Origin: Lepraria neglecta | Lineage: Eukaryota; Ascomycota; Lecanoromycetes; Lecanorales; Stereocaulaceae | Assembly (NCBI GenBank): GCA_033220425.1 | Contig: CM065651.1 | Location: forward strand, 3,348,001 to 3,412,000 | DNA length: 64,000 bases | Reading direction: 5' to 3' | Part shown: piece by piece, positions 11,171-21,763 of the stretch | Layout: each line of letters begins with the position of its first letter | Numbering within the stretch: position 1 is the first letter of the stretch | Position numbers and translations under genes: made by a program | The notes under the pieces: generated by a model | Told to the model about the DNA's origin: nothing | Database searches by the model: none | Seen by the model: only the letters and a program-made list of their open reading frames with translations

Positions 11171-13090
11171 TTCCAATGTCTTGAAGAGATGATTCTACAC
11201 TGTGGTGCGGGGTATCTGGCGCTGGTCTCTGGAGGGAGCGTGTCCACTGGGCTTTGGTCGTCAATAGCTGTGACACGGTCCCTTCGCGCTGAATCAGGAG
11301 GCTTGGACTCGGGTGGCTCTGTCTCTGTCTCTTTTGGCAGTGACAACGTCTCTCAGTCTACCTCTTGGTTGTATGCGGGGCCTCGAGTACTGGTCTCGGT
11401 TGAAAGCGCGTTCTCCTGGCTTTGGTGAGAAGGGACTGGTATACTGTCCTTTGATCCCAAGATCGAAAGACTGGATTCCGAGTAAATTGCTTCTCGATTG
11501 TTTGATAGGAGTACGGTGCTGTGGCCTCTCTCCTGGTTCTCCTTGTATTCCGTGCGCGGATCTTGGCGCCTGCTCTGCAGTAGCACCAGCGGTGCCAATG
11601 GTCAAGGATTCCCTGTGCAAAATCTTTGAAACCTCCTTGCGATCTCCTCAATTCGTGCCCGATGACTCGAGACTATTCTTAGCCTCGAGGAATCGATGGC
11701 CGCTGTGGAAGCCATGGGGGTTATGCTGCTACCGCCACCACCACCAGCTATCCCTTTCTATGTCTGAATTGAACATGCATTGGATGTATTAAACCCCTGA
11801 GACTACTTTTGAGCTTGAACTATGGAATCAAATATGTTATTCGCCTCGAAGTGCGTTGCTTGCAAAGATGATCGTATAATTTTTCTGGAAAACAGACTAC
11901 CGCGTATTTTAGGCACTAACGTAATTTATCTTAAAGTCGACGAGGCACCAAATGTGTTTTACAATGCGGTATTACTTGCATCACAGATAGATCATTACTA
12001 AATGGAGTGTTTCTTCCCTGCCAGTACCATTCAGACAGCAGACCGTTCAGCTACAAAATGCACTCCAACCCCTTCAGTGGCCCTGCCTACACGGTCAATT
12101 TTCTACATCCAAACTGCGACACAGTATCAACATACCCCTTCAATATCCTTGAAACGTGGCTTGTTCAAATCCAGTCCTGATTTGGAGAACGTTTTTTATG
12201 GGAAGTGCAGGGCTACGTGGACGCCTCGGGCTGTGCTTGACTAGAGGCACTGGGGAGACCAGAAATCTCGGATCGGTCAGGCTTCTTGCTGCTTCATCAG
12301 ACTTTGAGCGTCGAAAGAGCAGACTCGCAAGCAGAGAGGACTCTGATTCTGGATACTGGCTTTGGGTATGGCGTTCTTGTACTCGCTGCTCGGGTTAAAG
12401 GCTTAGGTCTCAGCGAAATGCTCTCTGGATGTTGCATCTCGTTCTCAGACGCATTGTGAATGAAATTGATGTGCTAAACTAGATGCACTATTCTGTTGCA
12501 AAGGCGTCTATTATAACATGATAGACTAAGTATCCTCGTGCAATGATATGGGCCTAGCAAGGCCTTAGGGCAACTTTCGTCGTTGAGAAGGCTCAGAATG
12601 GCACTATCTGCAGCTGAAATTATGAAAGATGAATTGCTGGAACCCTCTTTCTGAAGGATGAAGGATTACATAATTCGCTTTTCTCTATACAACAGCTAGC
12701 CGATGAGAGCCCCATCGAATCCACCGACGTCGAGAGCTCTGATCAGTGGCTGCCCACTTGCATCACACAGGGCCTCTCTCTGACTTTGCCTCGTGACTGA
12801 AGAACTCAGAAAGGCTTGAAGGCTGCGGTGGATATTCAATCTATTGGGCTAGCTTGTTGTCATACAATTTCCGAATCAAAGAGTCCCTATGACCGTGGCA
12901 AGACACAGCGACAAAAGCTGTCATGCTGTGCACTAGCACTATAGCGCCAGATCTTTGAGAAGCCTTCGTTCGGACTGAATCAACATCCGAGTGCCCTATG
13001 GACTTGTTGGAGTAGTTTGTGAATTTATGTCTTCCGTTTAATACTGATAGCACTATGGGGAACCCCGTCTGCCCCATGATTGCGCAATTT
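11171..13090. other. Accessory stretch without a convincing gene
   Basis: Overlapping ORFs on both strands at about 11122-11800 lack domains. On the minus strand two hydrophilic frames (11598-11353 and 11346-11122) lie in the same frame with one stop between them, which may mark a decayed gene, but there is no family match. Nothing is recognisable from 11800 to 13090. Confidence 0.35.
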
Positions 13091-13210
13091 TCATTGTCTT
13101 CTGCGACGCTCTTCTCGGATGGGATCGTGTCTGTAGGGGTCTTCGAGGTTATATGCTCCTCTTAGATCGGGAAGACGCTCTTCTCGGACGGCTTCATTCC
13201 TGTAAGGGTC

Positions 13211-13672
13211 TCAGATGGGCTCGTCACCGTAGGATGGGCCGCTGACTACGACGCTTGGGGCTAGCCGAGGCTCTGGGCGATGGTCTTTTCGGACGGCCTC
13301 ATTTGGGTCGCCGTATGATGAGTAGCCGTATCTGTAGGGTGCTCGCTCTCGGGAAGTGTCTACTGGTGCGTAGCCAGGATATTGTGGATCGCCTGAAGTA
13401 GAGCCGGCCGGGTATTGAGACTGCGAGCTGGGTGTTGAATATGATGAATTATAGGCGGGCTGAGTTGCGTAAATAGCCTCTGGTGCGTAACTAGCCTGTG
13501 ATGCGTAGCTAGGCTGTGAGGTCTCAGACTCTCCATAAGTGATACCTGAAGCAAGTTTAGATACTGCAGTGGAGGGACGAGCTCGGATACACCAACCCTG
13601 ATGGCCCCTTTGTGTCATCTCTCGAATCTCCGAGATGTAGGCGTCAGACAATTCCTGGAGATCATCCAACAT
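13211..13672 (-). CDS. Tyr/Ser/Gln-rich low-complexity protein, 5' exons unresolved
   Basis: The visible exon encodes 153 residues. The first 40 or so are ordered and helical-looking (MLDDLQELSDAYISEIREMT). The rest is rich in Tyr, Ser, Pro and Gln (repeats like SYASQASYAPEA), resembling a prion-like or intrinsically disordered tail. A good acceptor (GCTGTCAG) lies just before the first Met near 13675, so this is probably not exon 1. An upstream minus-strand segment near 13735-13795 (FINEMQIAALGEPFQRS) may be the preceding exon. After the TGA at 13213-13211 the same frame stays open for another 39 codons to 13091 and continues the DPYR / AVREER repeats, so the stop interrupts a repetitive tail. 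Not a family I can name. Confidence 0.45.
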   Translation of the reverse strand: MLDDLQELSDAYISEIREMTQRGHQGWCIRARPSTAVSKLASGITYGESETSQPSYASQASYAPEAIYATQPAYNSSYSTPSSQSQYPAGSTSGDPQYPGYAPVDTSRERAPYRYGYSSYGDPNEAVRKDHRPEPRLAPSVVVSGPSYGDEPI

Positions 13673-14269
13673 TCTCTGACAGCAAAGGAAGATATCAGCA
13701 AGACTACAGGAATAACATGCTAGGACTTCGTTGGAAAGGCTCTCCTAGAGCAGCGATTTGCATCTCGTTGATAAATCTCTTGAGAGCCAGCTATTACAGT
13801 AGATATAGAAGTTAGTCCTGTAGCTGGATAATAATGAGAAGGACGACGATAAGCGCTGAGACGGTCGAAATACGGCCTATAAAAGGCGATACTCTGTTTA
13901 GACATATACTACCAGAAGATAACCAAATAGAACGAGAGGGGAGAGAAAAGTATCTTTCCTGTATATTATATCGAACTTCTAGTTCCCCCAATTGCTCTAA
14001 GCGCGACGTCCAATATTTTACAAAGTATTCAAATACTAAATCATCCTTAATATTGCCGGAATTCCAAATGAAACCCTTCTTCACGGCATTTCGTCCCTTC
14101 TATCCGTACCCGAACACCCTCTACCGAACCTGACTGACCGCAAACCCCATATCGTTACTCGTACAAGCAGTGTCGCATATAGTATATTATCTCATCCTAT
14201 CATTAACGTTATTATTATCATTATCGAAGCTAGACAGCCAAGGTAGTCGGCGGACTTATATAGTTTCAA
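13673..14269. other. AT-rich intergenic stretch
   Basis: Apart from the possible upstream exon of the Tyr-rich gene, this holds AT-rich sequence with runs of ATTATTATC near 14210. No domain-bearing ORF. Confidence 0.35.
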
Positions 14270-15829
14270 TCACAGCCTATGATGATTCTTCCTGTGCTTG
14301 GCTAGAGCATCTGAACGTTCGAAAATCTTCCCGCATCCCGGCTCGGAACATGTTGGCATGGGCCCATTGCCATGTTTGACACGCATATGTCGTCTGACGT
14401 TAGACTTGCAGTGATTAATTCTCTTAGAAATGGAGACATCTTTGTGGCACACTGGGCACTGCCCAGAGGAGATAGAGGGCGATAGGCTAGGGGGAGAGCT
14501 CATGAGATCGATGTCAACAGACCTAGGGATATCTTGAGACGTCTCAGAATCGGTACTAACATCGTGCTTGTCTTGAGTCGCGATGTCGACGCCTCTATCC
14601 GAATCGTCCGCATCTGAATCAAGCGCCCCTCGTGGAAGCACGAAAAGAGCAAGCTCCAGAAGATGACTCGCCAAGTGTCGCCCAAATAGCTGCTCCGACT
14701 CAAAGGTAGAGCTACAAAGAGGACATATAGCGCGCACGGTGGGGTTATCCGGGGCGATCACATTCGACTCAGTGGAGCTGTTTTCTATCCCCAACCATTC
14801 ATTCTGATGAGCCGTCTGTAAATGACGAAGCCATTCGCGTCGTGTCGAGTAGAGTTTATGAGGGACAGAGCAGCTAAGAACAGTACAGATATAAGGCTGC
14901 AAATCATCAAACAGGTGCTTATGCCATGAACGAGAGTCTCGAACGGTAATCATGAAAAAGCAGTATGGGCACTCGAACCATGCCCCATCGATGGACGCTT
15001 TCGGAGGAGGCGGAATGGTAACGCTGCTATCGTCCAATAAAGAAAGTGTAGAAGATTCCTGCGATACTTCAGTTCTGTGTGACCTTTCTTCAAGACCGAC
15101 ATTCAGCATTGATAAAACCGTAGCCTCTGTGTCAGACAACAGACTTATGCTCTCTACCCCGGTCAGATCTTGTCCTGTGTCTAGGCCTCTACCCAGCTTA
15201 GCTCGATGTCTTTTTCGATACTCCAAGTGTTTGTGCCGTTGGGTCAGGGCAAGCCCGAGGCGTTGGACGAGGGTTGGATCAGCCTTGGGATGCTTGTTCC
15301 TTACGTGACCTCGATAAATAGGCTCGATCACTGAGATTTCAGCCGTCTGTGCCCCAGTCAAGAGATTATGACGTGCTGGTTTGCGGACGAGCATTGACAT
15401 ATCGAACAGGCAGTTGATAATGGTGACCACGTCACGGTGAAGCTGATCCATATCCGTTTGGGGGCCTTCCTTAGTGTCTAACGTTGCGCACTCAGTGGAC
15501 TGCTCGACTTGGTTTAGGACCTCTGCCGTCTCGCGAATTGTACTGCAAAGTTCTTGTACGAGCTCCACGATATGTTGACGAATGTGTGAAGCGTCCCTGA
15601 GCCGAAAGTCTAGTGACGACTGGCCGGATTGATGAGCCCCGATGTTTGCCGCCCAGATTCTCAGACGACCCAGTTCGTCTTCCCAGCGGCTAGGAACAGC
15701 ATCTGTATCGTGTGACAGCGACTTTGCCCTCAACAGCGTATTGAAATTCTCGAATGATTCCAGGCATGACTTAAGCGACGCTGAAACTGAATCCTCCAGA
15801 ATTGAACCCTCTAGAATTGAATCCTCCAT
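14270..15829 (-). CDS. Multi-C2H2 zinc-finger protein with fungal N-terminal helical domain
   Basis: Single exon, ATG at 15829, 519 residues. The N-terminal 110 or so residues are helical and carry ELGRLRIWAANIGAHQSG and LDFRLRDASHIRQ. This resembles the N-terminal domain I recall from many fungal NLR-associated and C2H2 proteins. Cys/His fingers follow: a CPYC segment with H-x3-H, a CTVLSC segment with HLQTAH, then CPLC followed by HLASHLLELALFVLP. That last motif (HLxxLALFxLP) is frequent in fungal C2H2/NLR partner proteins. Two further fingers (CPVC and CSEPGC with HRKNHH) close the protein. It lies head to head with the DUF7580 gene at 16127 across 297 bp. Near-perfect 18-bp direct repeats encode the start (DSILEGSILEDS). 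The likely role is a regulator or adaptor in an allorecognition-type pathway, which is inference. Confidence 0.8.
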   Translation of the reverse strand: MEDSILEGSILEDSVSASLKSCLESFENFNTLLRAKSLSHDTDAVPSRWEDELGRLRIWAANIGAHQSGQSSLDFRLRDASHIRQHIVELVQELCSTIRETAEVLNQVEQSTECATLDTKEGPQTDMDQLHRDVVTIINCLFDMSMLVRKPARHNLLTGAQTAEISVIEPIYRGHVRNKHPKADPTLVQRLGLALTQRHKHLEYRKRHRAKLGRGLDTGQDLTGVESISLLSDTEATVLSMLNVGLEERSHRTEVSQESSTLSLLDDSSVTIPPPPKASIDGAWFECPYCFFMITVRDSRSWHKHLFDDLQPYICTVLSCSVPHKLYSTRREWLRHLQTAHQNEWLGIENSSTESNVIAPDNPTVRAICPLCSSTFESEQLFGRHLASHLLELALFVLPRGALDSDADDSDRGVDIATQDKHDVSTDSETSQDIPRSVDIDLMSSPPSLSPSISSGQCPVCHKDVSISKRINHCKSNVRRHMRVKHGNGPMPTCSEPGCGKIFERSDALAKHRKNHHRL

Positions 15830-16126
15830 CACGTCTCCCTTCTGCCTGGCAATTATGGCCGCTCAATGACAAGTGACAAATGATTCTCTTGTTTGTTATA
15901 GTGCGAATGCACCTCTGAAGAGATGATTTCAGAGTTGGTCAGAAAATTGAAAAGGCGTTGTTGCTTACATAGTAAGCACCCAATTGAGGCACCCAATCAG
16001 CGTTCACGGTGTGTTCATCAAGACAACAGCCCCTCGCAACAGCCTTGCAATCTTCGAACAAATTTTCGTGTGATTTTGCCTCAAATTGTCGCAGTTCCTT
16101 CGAGTCACCCTAGTGATTGACGCACG
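15830..16126. promoter_or_regulatory. Shared intergenic region of divergent C2H2 and DUF7580 genes
   Basis: 297 bp separate the two start codons, so the two genes probably share a bidirectional promoter. I see no clear TATA element. Co-expression is an inference from arrangement only. Confidence 0.4.
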
Positions 16127-18040
16127 ATGGTGACTAGTGTCGAAACGGCGGGGCTGGTGCTCGCTGGCTTCCCACTTGCAATGGACGGTCTTGGCTATAT
16201 GCTCAAAGGTCTTCAGGCCGCCGACTTTTGGCGAAAATATCGCCGAGAGCTTAACAATTATCATCGGATGCTGGGGTGCCAGAGGATCTTCTATCTCAAT
16301 ACCTTGGAGCAGCTGCTTGATGGTATTATTGAAGCGGACGAAGAGCTGGGAGAGTTGGTGCGCGATCCTCGACGGGCCTCGTGGTGGAAGCCCGAGTATG
16401 AGAAGCGTCTACGCGTACGCCTCGACCGCTCCTACGATCAGTACTTCGATGTTCTAGAGCATATGGTCGATACTTTAGAAGACGTGCGAGAAGAGTTGGG
16501 GGTACCTACTACAGGCACTGTGGGTCTCATTGTACACGATTGCCAAAGAACCATGCTAACATCACACGCCAAAGATTAATTGGGACGACAAATCCTCTAT
16601 CGACCGAGAGATGCAAAAGCTGAAGCTTGTAATATCGAGGGGATCAGTAAACAAGCTACTAGAGACGATAGACAAAGCAAATAAAGACCTTCAAGAATTC
16701 ACAAACCAAAACATACAGCTCGAGACCAAAAGAAGGAAGCGAGGGTACAAACATCTGCCAACGGACTATAAGGTTATAAGAAGGCGTGCGACCAGTCTAT
16801 ACAATGTCGTGGTCGCAGGCAGATCATGGAACTGTCCGTGCAGAAAGTATCATGTAGCGAGTCTGCGTTTGGAACCCCGGCCAAATTGGTTCGACAACCG
16901 CCACACGGCTGCAGCTCCAAGGCTGAAATTTGGAGTCTTACTTTCGAGGAGCCATGCTCGAAGCGGAGGAAGAGGGTCATGCGAATGGCGAAAGATTGAA
17001 GTGGAGCCTATAGAGATACCTGTGGGTACCTCACATATAGGTGACGGTGCAGTTCTCAGCCCAGGACAACACATATTGTCAGTGGGAGGCGCTCAACCAA
17101 GGTATTTACAATTCTCTTGTACTCCCTCCCAATACCCCTTGTCCTCAAAGTGAGCTAACTTCCTTGAAGTTCAACAGGCATTATTTCAAGACCAGCCGTC
17201 GCATTTTCTCTCCCTGTGCGTCCTTCTCAGCCGTACTCACATTCCTCGCCAGCTAGCTCCACCTTGAACCTCATTCCAGATATCTGTACTAGCGTGTATC
17301 AGTCAGCGTTAGCCGATGGAGCTCTGGGCTTTCTTGCCGATGACCAGGTCAACCAACACCGACACGAAGTTTCCCTAGTCGATACTGCGCAGACGAGTTT
17401 TGAAATACATACTGAGTCTCTTGAGAGTCTTCTGGAAAACTCACAGCCAAGTCTGACCAAGGGGACCTTGACTCGAAGAGATCGCTTATACATCGCTGTG
17501 ACGCTAGCTTCAAGTGTTCTTCAACTTGACAGGACGATGTGGCTCAAGAGGCAATGGAAAAGTAGCGACATCACTTTCCATTACGTGGAGGGACGTACAT
17601 CACCGGTGTCTCAAATGAGCTTTTCCGATCCGTACCTGTCATGGAAGGTTGCTTCACAGGATCTAGAGCCAAATAACTCGGCGGAGACTTCTTCATTGCA
17701 CTTGATGCGCAGTGAAGCCTTATTTACCCTAGGCCTTACACTCGTGGAGCTTTGTTTCGGACGAACCCTTTTAAGTATGCAGAGACCTGAAGAAGCTGAC
17801 CTCGATGAGACACTCGCAAGACTGAACACAGCTCGCAGACTCTTGGACAGCCACAGGATATTCGTCGAAATGGGGGAGAAATACGAGACGGTTGTTCGAA
17901 CAGCTATCTTCTGCACCTTCAACATGTCTGACGTCAGCCTTGATAATGACGAATGTCAGCGGGCGGTGTATGCGGAAATCGTTACTCCGTTGACAGAGAC
18001 CCTGGAGAATTTTGATAATACCACAGGTTCCGTCACTTGA
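16127..18040 (+). CDS. DUF7580-type fungal protein
   Basis: Exon 1 is 16127-16519. Intron 1 (55 nt, GTGGGT to CCAAAG) joins in phase 0 to exon 2 at 16575. The end of exon 2 and the start of exon 3 are ambiguous: donors at 17026, 17041 or 17047 with the acceptor ending at 17177, or donor 17102 with the acceptor ending at 17190. All keep frame to the TGA at 18038-18040 and give about 570-590 residues. The N-terminus (VETAGLVLAGFPLAMDGLGYM) is the hydrophobic helical start typical of DUF7580 and HeLo-like fungal proteins. The C-terminal half has RDRLYIAVTLASSVLQLDRT and EALFTLGLTLVELCFG, the degenerate kinase-like signature of DUF7580. Members occur near NLR and HET genes in many moulds; the biochemical role is not established. 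Confidence 0.8.
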
Positions 18041-19435
18041 AGGGAGGAAATCTAAAGGAATTTCATGACATGCTTCGAGTTGAGGATCTTCTAAAGGATA
18101 AGGTTGAAGATTTCTGAGCAGCCTGCGAAGGGGGCCGCAATCTATACCCGAAAGGTCTGAGGCAAGGTCCGAGACGTGGGCCCGACGGGTCGGTTATCGC
18201 GTGCTTAGAAGACCTTTAACAAACTCGTGGATGACAAAAAAAGCCGAAATGGCACCGGGAGCTTCGGGCTTTGGCAAGGTCTAGAATATCCGTCTCGCTC
18301 TGGAGGCCTTCCCAATCGAGAACGAACGGTGTCTCGCTTCAGCCGCTGGTGGAAATGCCTTTGAGCCTTGGACAAATGAACTTTGTATGAGCGTGGATGT
18401 TATTTAGAATAGTCCCATGTCGCCGTTTGGTGTCGCTGATGAGTAGAGTGAATGTATAAAGATGAAGGGAGGAGCGAGTTTTGACGCTAAGAGGGGTTTG
18501 ATACCGCTAGTTCTAGCGTATTTTACCAAAAGTGAAAATGCATTGCCCAAAAGGCCTTCATCTTATAACGTACATATTAACAAACACCCTCACACCCCAG
18601 CAAATGATACTATGAATATACTAGCCTACTGATCGCCAAGTTACAGCCAAGGGCTAGACCCAACAATTTGAGAGCTACTCGATCTACTACACTTTCATAA
18701 AAGATCGGTACTCTTGCGCCTCCTAGTATCGACCTAGCAGACGCCAGCCTAGTAGAAGGAATTTCAAGAGTAGCTTTGTCCATACCAACAATTCACCAGC
18801 TGAATGATTTCTGATCGCAGTTGTGGTTGGACTGTCGGAGGTCAATTTACGAGACTGCTACACCTTTCACCTTCACGTAACTATTCTGGTAACGCTAGCG
18901 AGCTGGTGGGAAGGGTCGGTCACCACTTTGCATGAAATTTGCGATACTACAAGTCAAACGCTGGCAGCGGGGTCGTAGACTCTTAGGCCTGAATAATGGG
19001 TGGGTAATCTGTTTGTATTTCCTTGTGCAACTGGGATTATCCTAAGTTTTTGAGACAAGGGTGCAGTCTGAGACTAATGTTCTGTCTGGCCAAGGTGAGC
19101 TCTGACACCGCATTAAAATTCATTGAGAAGAGCCATAAGCGATGCCCCTAAAGCGCCCCTAAGTGATTCCCCAACCCCCGACTAGGGACATCTCCGGGCG
19201 CCTCCCGGGACGACTCCGGGGCCAACACTGAGTAAGGTTGGGGAAAGACTTGGCATTTAGCTTACCCTAATATGGTAAAGTGCGGCTTCCAGCTTTCGCG
19301 TCGCGCCTGGTTATTTCTCGCGAACCACTTTCCACTTCACCGAGCTGTCACCTCAACTCTAGTATTGAAACACCAACGCATTTGCGCAATACCCTCACCA
19401 GTCCCCTTATCCCAAGCCTCCCATTTTCTTCAACT
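18041..19435. other. Intergenic, no gene seen
   Basis: No supported ORF. A GC-rich, weakly palindromic patch around 19170-19225 (CCGGGCGCCTCCCGGGACG) precedes the chz1 promoter region. Confidence 0.5.
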
Positions 19436-19935
19436 ATGGCCTCGAACCAAGGTAGCGCCGACCCCACCGCAGGCGGCACAGAAACAAACCCAGCCCAAAC
19501 CGTCGCTGAAGGAAAAGGCAAGGGCAAGGCTGATCCAACGCAAGACGTGAGCATGGGCGAGGAAGACAGCAGCTCAGACGAGGAGACTGGCGCAGAGGAT
19601 GAAGTATGGTCTACAGCTTTCACTGCTCCCATTTTACACAACGCCGTCGCTGACATATTTTGCTCACAGACGAAAGACGAACGTATGTCCAATTGCCTCC
19701 ATCTCACTTCCAATCATGCACCCAGCTAATGTGCATGCCCACTACAGCAGAAGAAGACGACGAAGACAATATGGAGGAAATCGATACCGACAACATCATC
19801 TCCGACGGCCGTCGCACACGAGGTAAGACAATTGACTTCGCTGAAGCAGCCAAGAACGCGGGTGATGAGCTGGAAGATGATGACGAGGATGATGATGATG
19901 ATTTCGAGGAGAAGGATGAGGAGATGCACGACTAG
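19436..19935 (+). CDS. chz1: Histone H2A.Z-specific chaperone Chz1
   Basis: Three exons fit in phase: 19436-19603, a 13-nt microexon 19670-19682 (flanked by CACAG and GTATGT) and 19748-19935. Together they encode 122 residues. The protein is highly acidic with Gly/Lys/Ala runs near the start. Its core is DNMEEIDTDNIISDGRRTRG followed by KTIDF, which is the conserved CHZ motif of the family, then a long Asp/Glu tail (DDDDDFEEKDEEMHD). Chz1 binds H2A.Z-H2B dimers in the nucleus and delivers them for SWR1-dependent exchange (family knowledge). The 13-nt exon is needed to join the acidic N-terminal block to the core in frame (TKDEPEEDD). It lies just upstream of bet1 on the same strand. Confidence 0.88.
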
Positions 19936-20547
19936 GCGCAGCCTTTCCTCAGCGCTGGCGCTCCTTCGCTAGCTGCGGTGGTGCGCATGGTATGAGTGGA
20001 GGATCTGTGGGTGATGGAATTGAAGGCCTGCTCTAGATGAGATCAGGGGCATACGATACAAAAAGGCAGTTCTGCAAAAGCATTTACGGGTGGGCATGTT
20101 CCTTCAGCCTTTCAAGCTGACCGGCAAGGGTGGCACAAGCAATGGCATACGAGGCTCGTCTTAGAACACATTCTTCACCAAGAAAATCCAGCTAGCTCAC
20201 ACACGCTCAAAGACACCCATAATAGCATTGTCCACCCCATCTGTGCGTGATCTCGTGCCCGCAAACAGCTCAACGAAGCACGCCAAGCCTTACCAATCCG
20301 CCTCTGTAAAGTTGTTGCTCGTAGAACTCCAATTGGCGGCCAACCATTCGCTCTCCACCATGGCCAGCTTCGCCTTCCCTAGATCGCTGCCTCCATTACT
20401 TCAACTTTCGACCACGATAATGGCTCACTGAAATCCCATTTCCACTTCATTGCAGCCTTCGCGCTTCCCTCCCCTTTCCGCAAAGACCACCTTTGTCCCC
20501 CTCCCCTTTCGAGCGCCCTCCATCGCAGGCATCCATTTTTTTACAAC
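19936..20547. other. Intergenic between chz1 and bet1
   Basis: 3' region of chz1 and a pyrimidine-rich promoter stretch (about 20450-20540) before the bet1 ATG. The small ORF at 20228-20431 shows no motif and is not called. Confidence 0.5.
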
Positions 20548-21357
20548 ATGGCCTCAAGGTACTGCTTCCCTCTCTTCTTTGCTCAAAGCTGTCCTGAAGA
20601 CCTCATAACTCATAATGACCGTCTCCAGCAGATTCAGCACTTCAACCCTGCACCAGCGGGACCCCCGCTCCGCCCTCTTCGACTCTTACACTGGTGACCG
20701 GAATCGCACAAGTAGCAATTCGCCTGCAAGAGGTGGGAGCGGATATGGATATGCGGCGGGGTCGGGAGTTGGAGTTGGAGGCAGTGGGATGGGTCAGGTT
20801 AATGGGGGATTTAGGGCTGCTACGCCGAACTCGAGGTACGCCCAAGCACAACGCGAGAGACACTAGGATAAGTTTCGGGCACATCTTTACGCTGTGTGGG
20901 ATGAAGTGGCATGGAGAATTTGCGGGGCTTGGGAGCTTGAGGGCTTGAGGAAAAGATAAAGAGCTGACATCCTACATGGGGTACTACAGAGGCCAATACA
21001 GCGACGCCGTCCTCTCAGAACTCGAGAACCAGAACGACAACGAATTGGAAGGCATAAGTGCCAAGGTCAAGATGCTGAAAGACGTTCGCCTCCCCATTCC
21101 CTTCTTGACCCCACTCCACCTCGACATAACCAGCTAACACCCCCGTACAGCTCACAGTCTCAATAGGTGACGAGATTCGCTCTTCCTCCTCCTTAGCTGA
21201 CACCATGAACGACTCCTTCGATAACACACGAGTGCGATTACGAGGGACCATGAATCGAATGCTGCGGATGGCGGAGAAGACGGGCGTGGGGTGGAAGGTC
21301 TGGGTTGGGTTCTTCCTGGCTGTGTGGTTGATTTTTGTTTATGTTTGGTTGTTCTGA
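20548..21357 (+). CDS. bet1: v-SNARE Bet1 (ER-Golgi transport)
   Basis: Four exons fit in phase: 20548-20558, 20632-20835, 20990-21083 and 21151-21357, encoding 171 residues. Exon 1 is only 11 nt (Met-Ala-Ser plus two bases). The N-terminus (LHQRDPRSALFDSY) and a Gly-rich linker are typical of filamentous fungal Bet1. The SNARE helix runs through VLSELENQNDNELEGISAKV, then TMNDSFDNTRVRLRGTMNRM. The protein ends in one membrane anchor (WVGFFLAVWLIFVYVWLF). Bet1 is a SNARE for fusion of ER-derived vesicles with the early Golgi. The last intron ends CCGTACAG at 21150 with a GCTAAC branch site. Confidence 0.92.
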
Positions 21358-21763
21358 TGGAGATGAAGAGCGGAGTATGAGACAAGACCTGCATATATGA
21401 GGGAAAGACTACATACGCTAATGGGGAGGACACTACATACCGAATGGTTAGATCTGCACAGACAGAGTGCATAGGAGAGATGCATAGCTTGCATGGCGTT
21501 GAGGGAAGGATTATAAGGCCAATGAGCCTGTCTATACTGGAGCGAAGCAAGCTCCGCTGTCCGCCTTTGGATCCAGAAAGACCAGATGGACAGCAATGTA
21601 CATGCAGACGCTAGAATAGGACCAGTGTCCTCTTACACTTGATATAACCACGGGTATCGACCACCGCCATCGGCGCCATTCATTCCGCAATGACAATCCA
21701 GCACCATCCATAAAGCGTTCACTTCACTCAGCAACTCCTGGACAACCCCCAAGCTTAATGCAT

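Noticed and set aside
11122-11792. Overlapping ORFs on both strands upstream of locus D
   Set aside because: None has a domain; the hydrophilic minus-strand frames are broken by a stop and could not be tied to the ETHEQLAV family.
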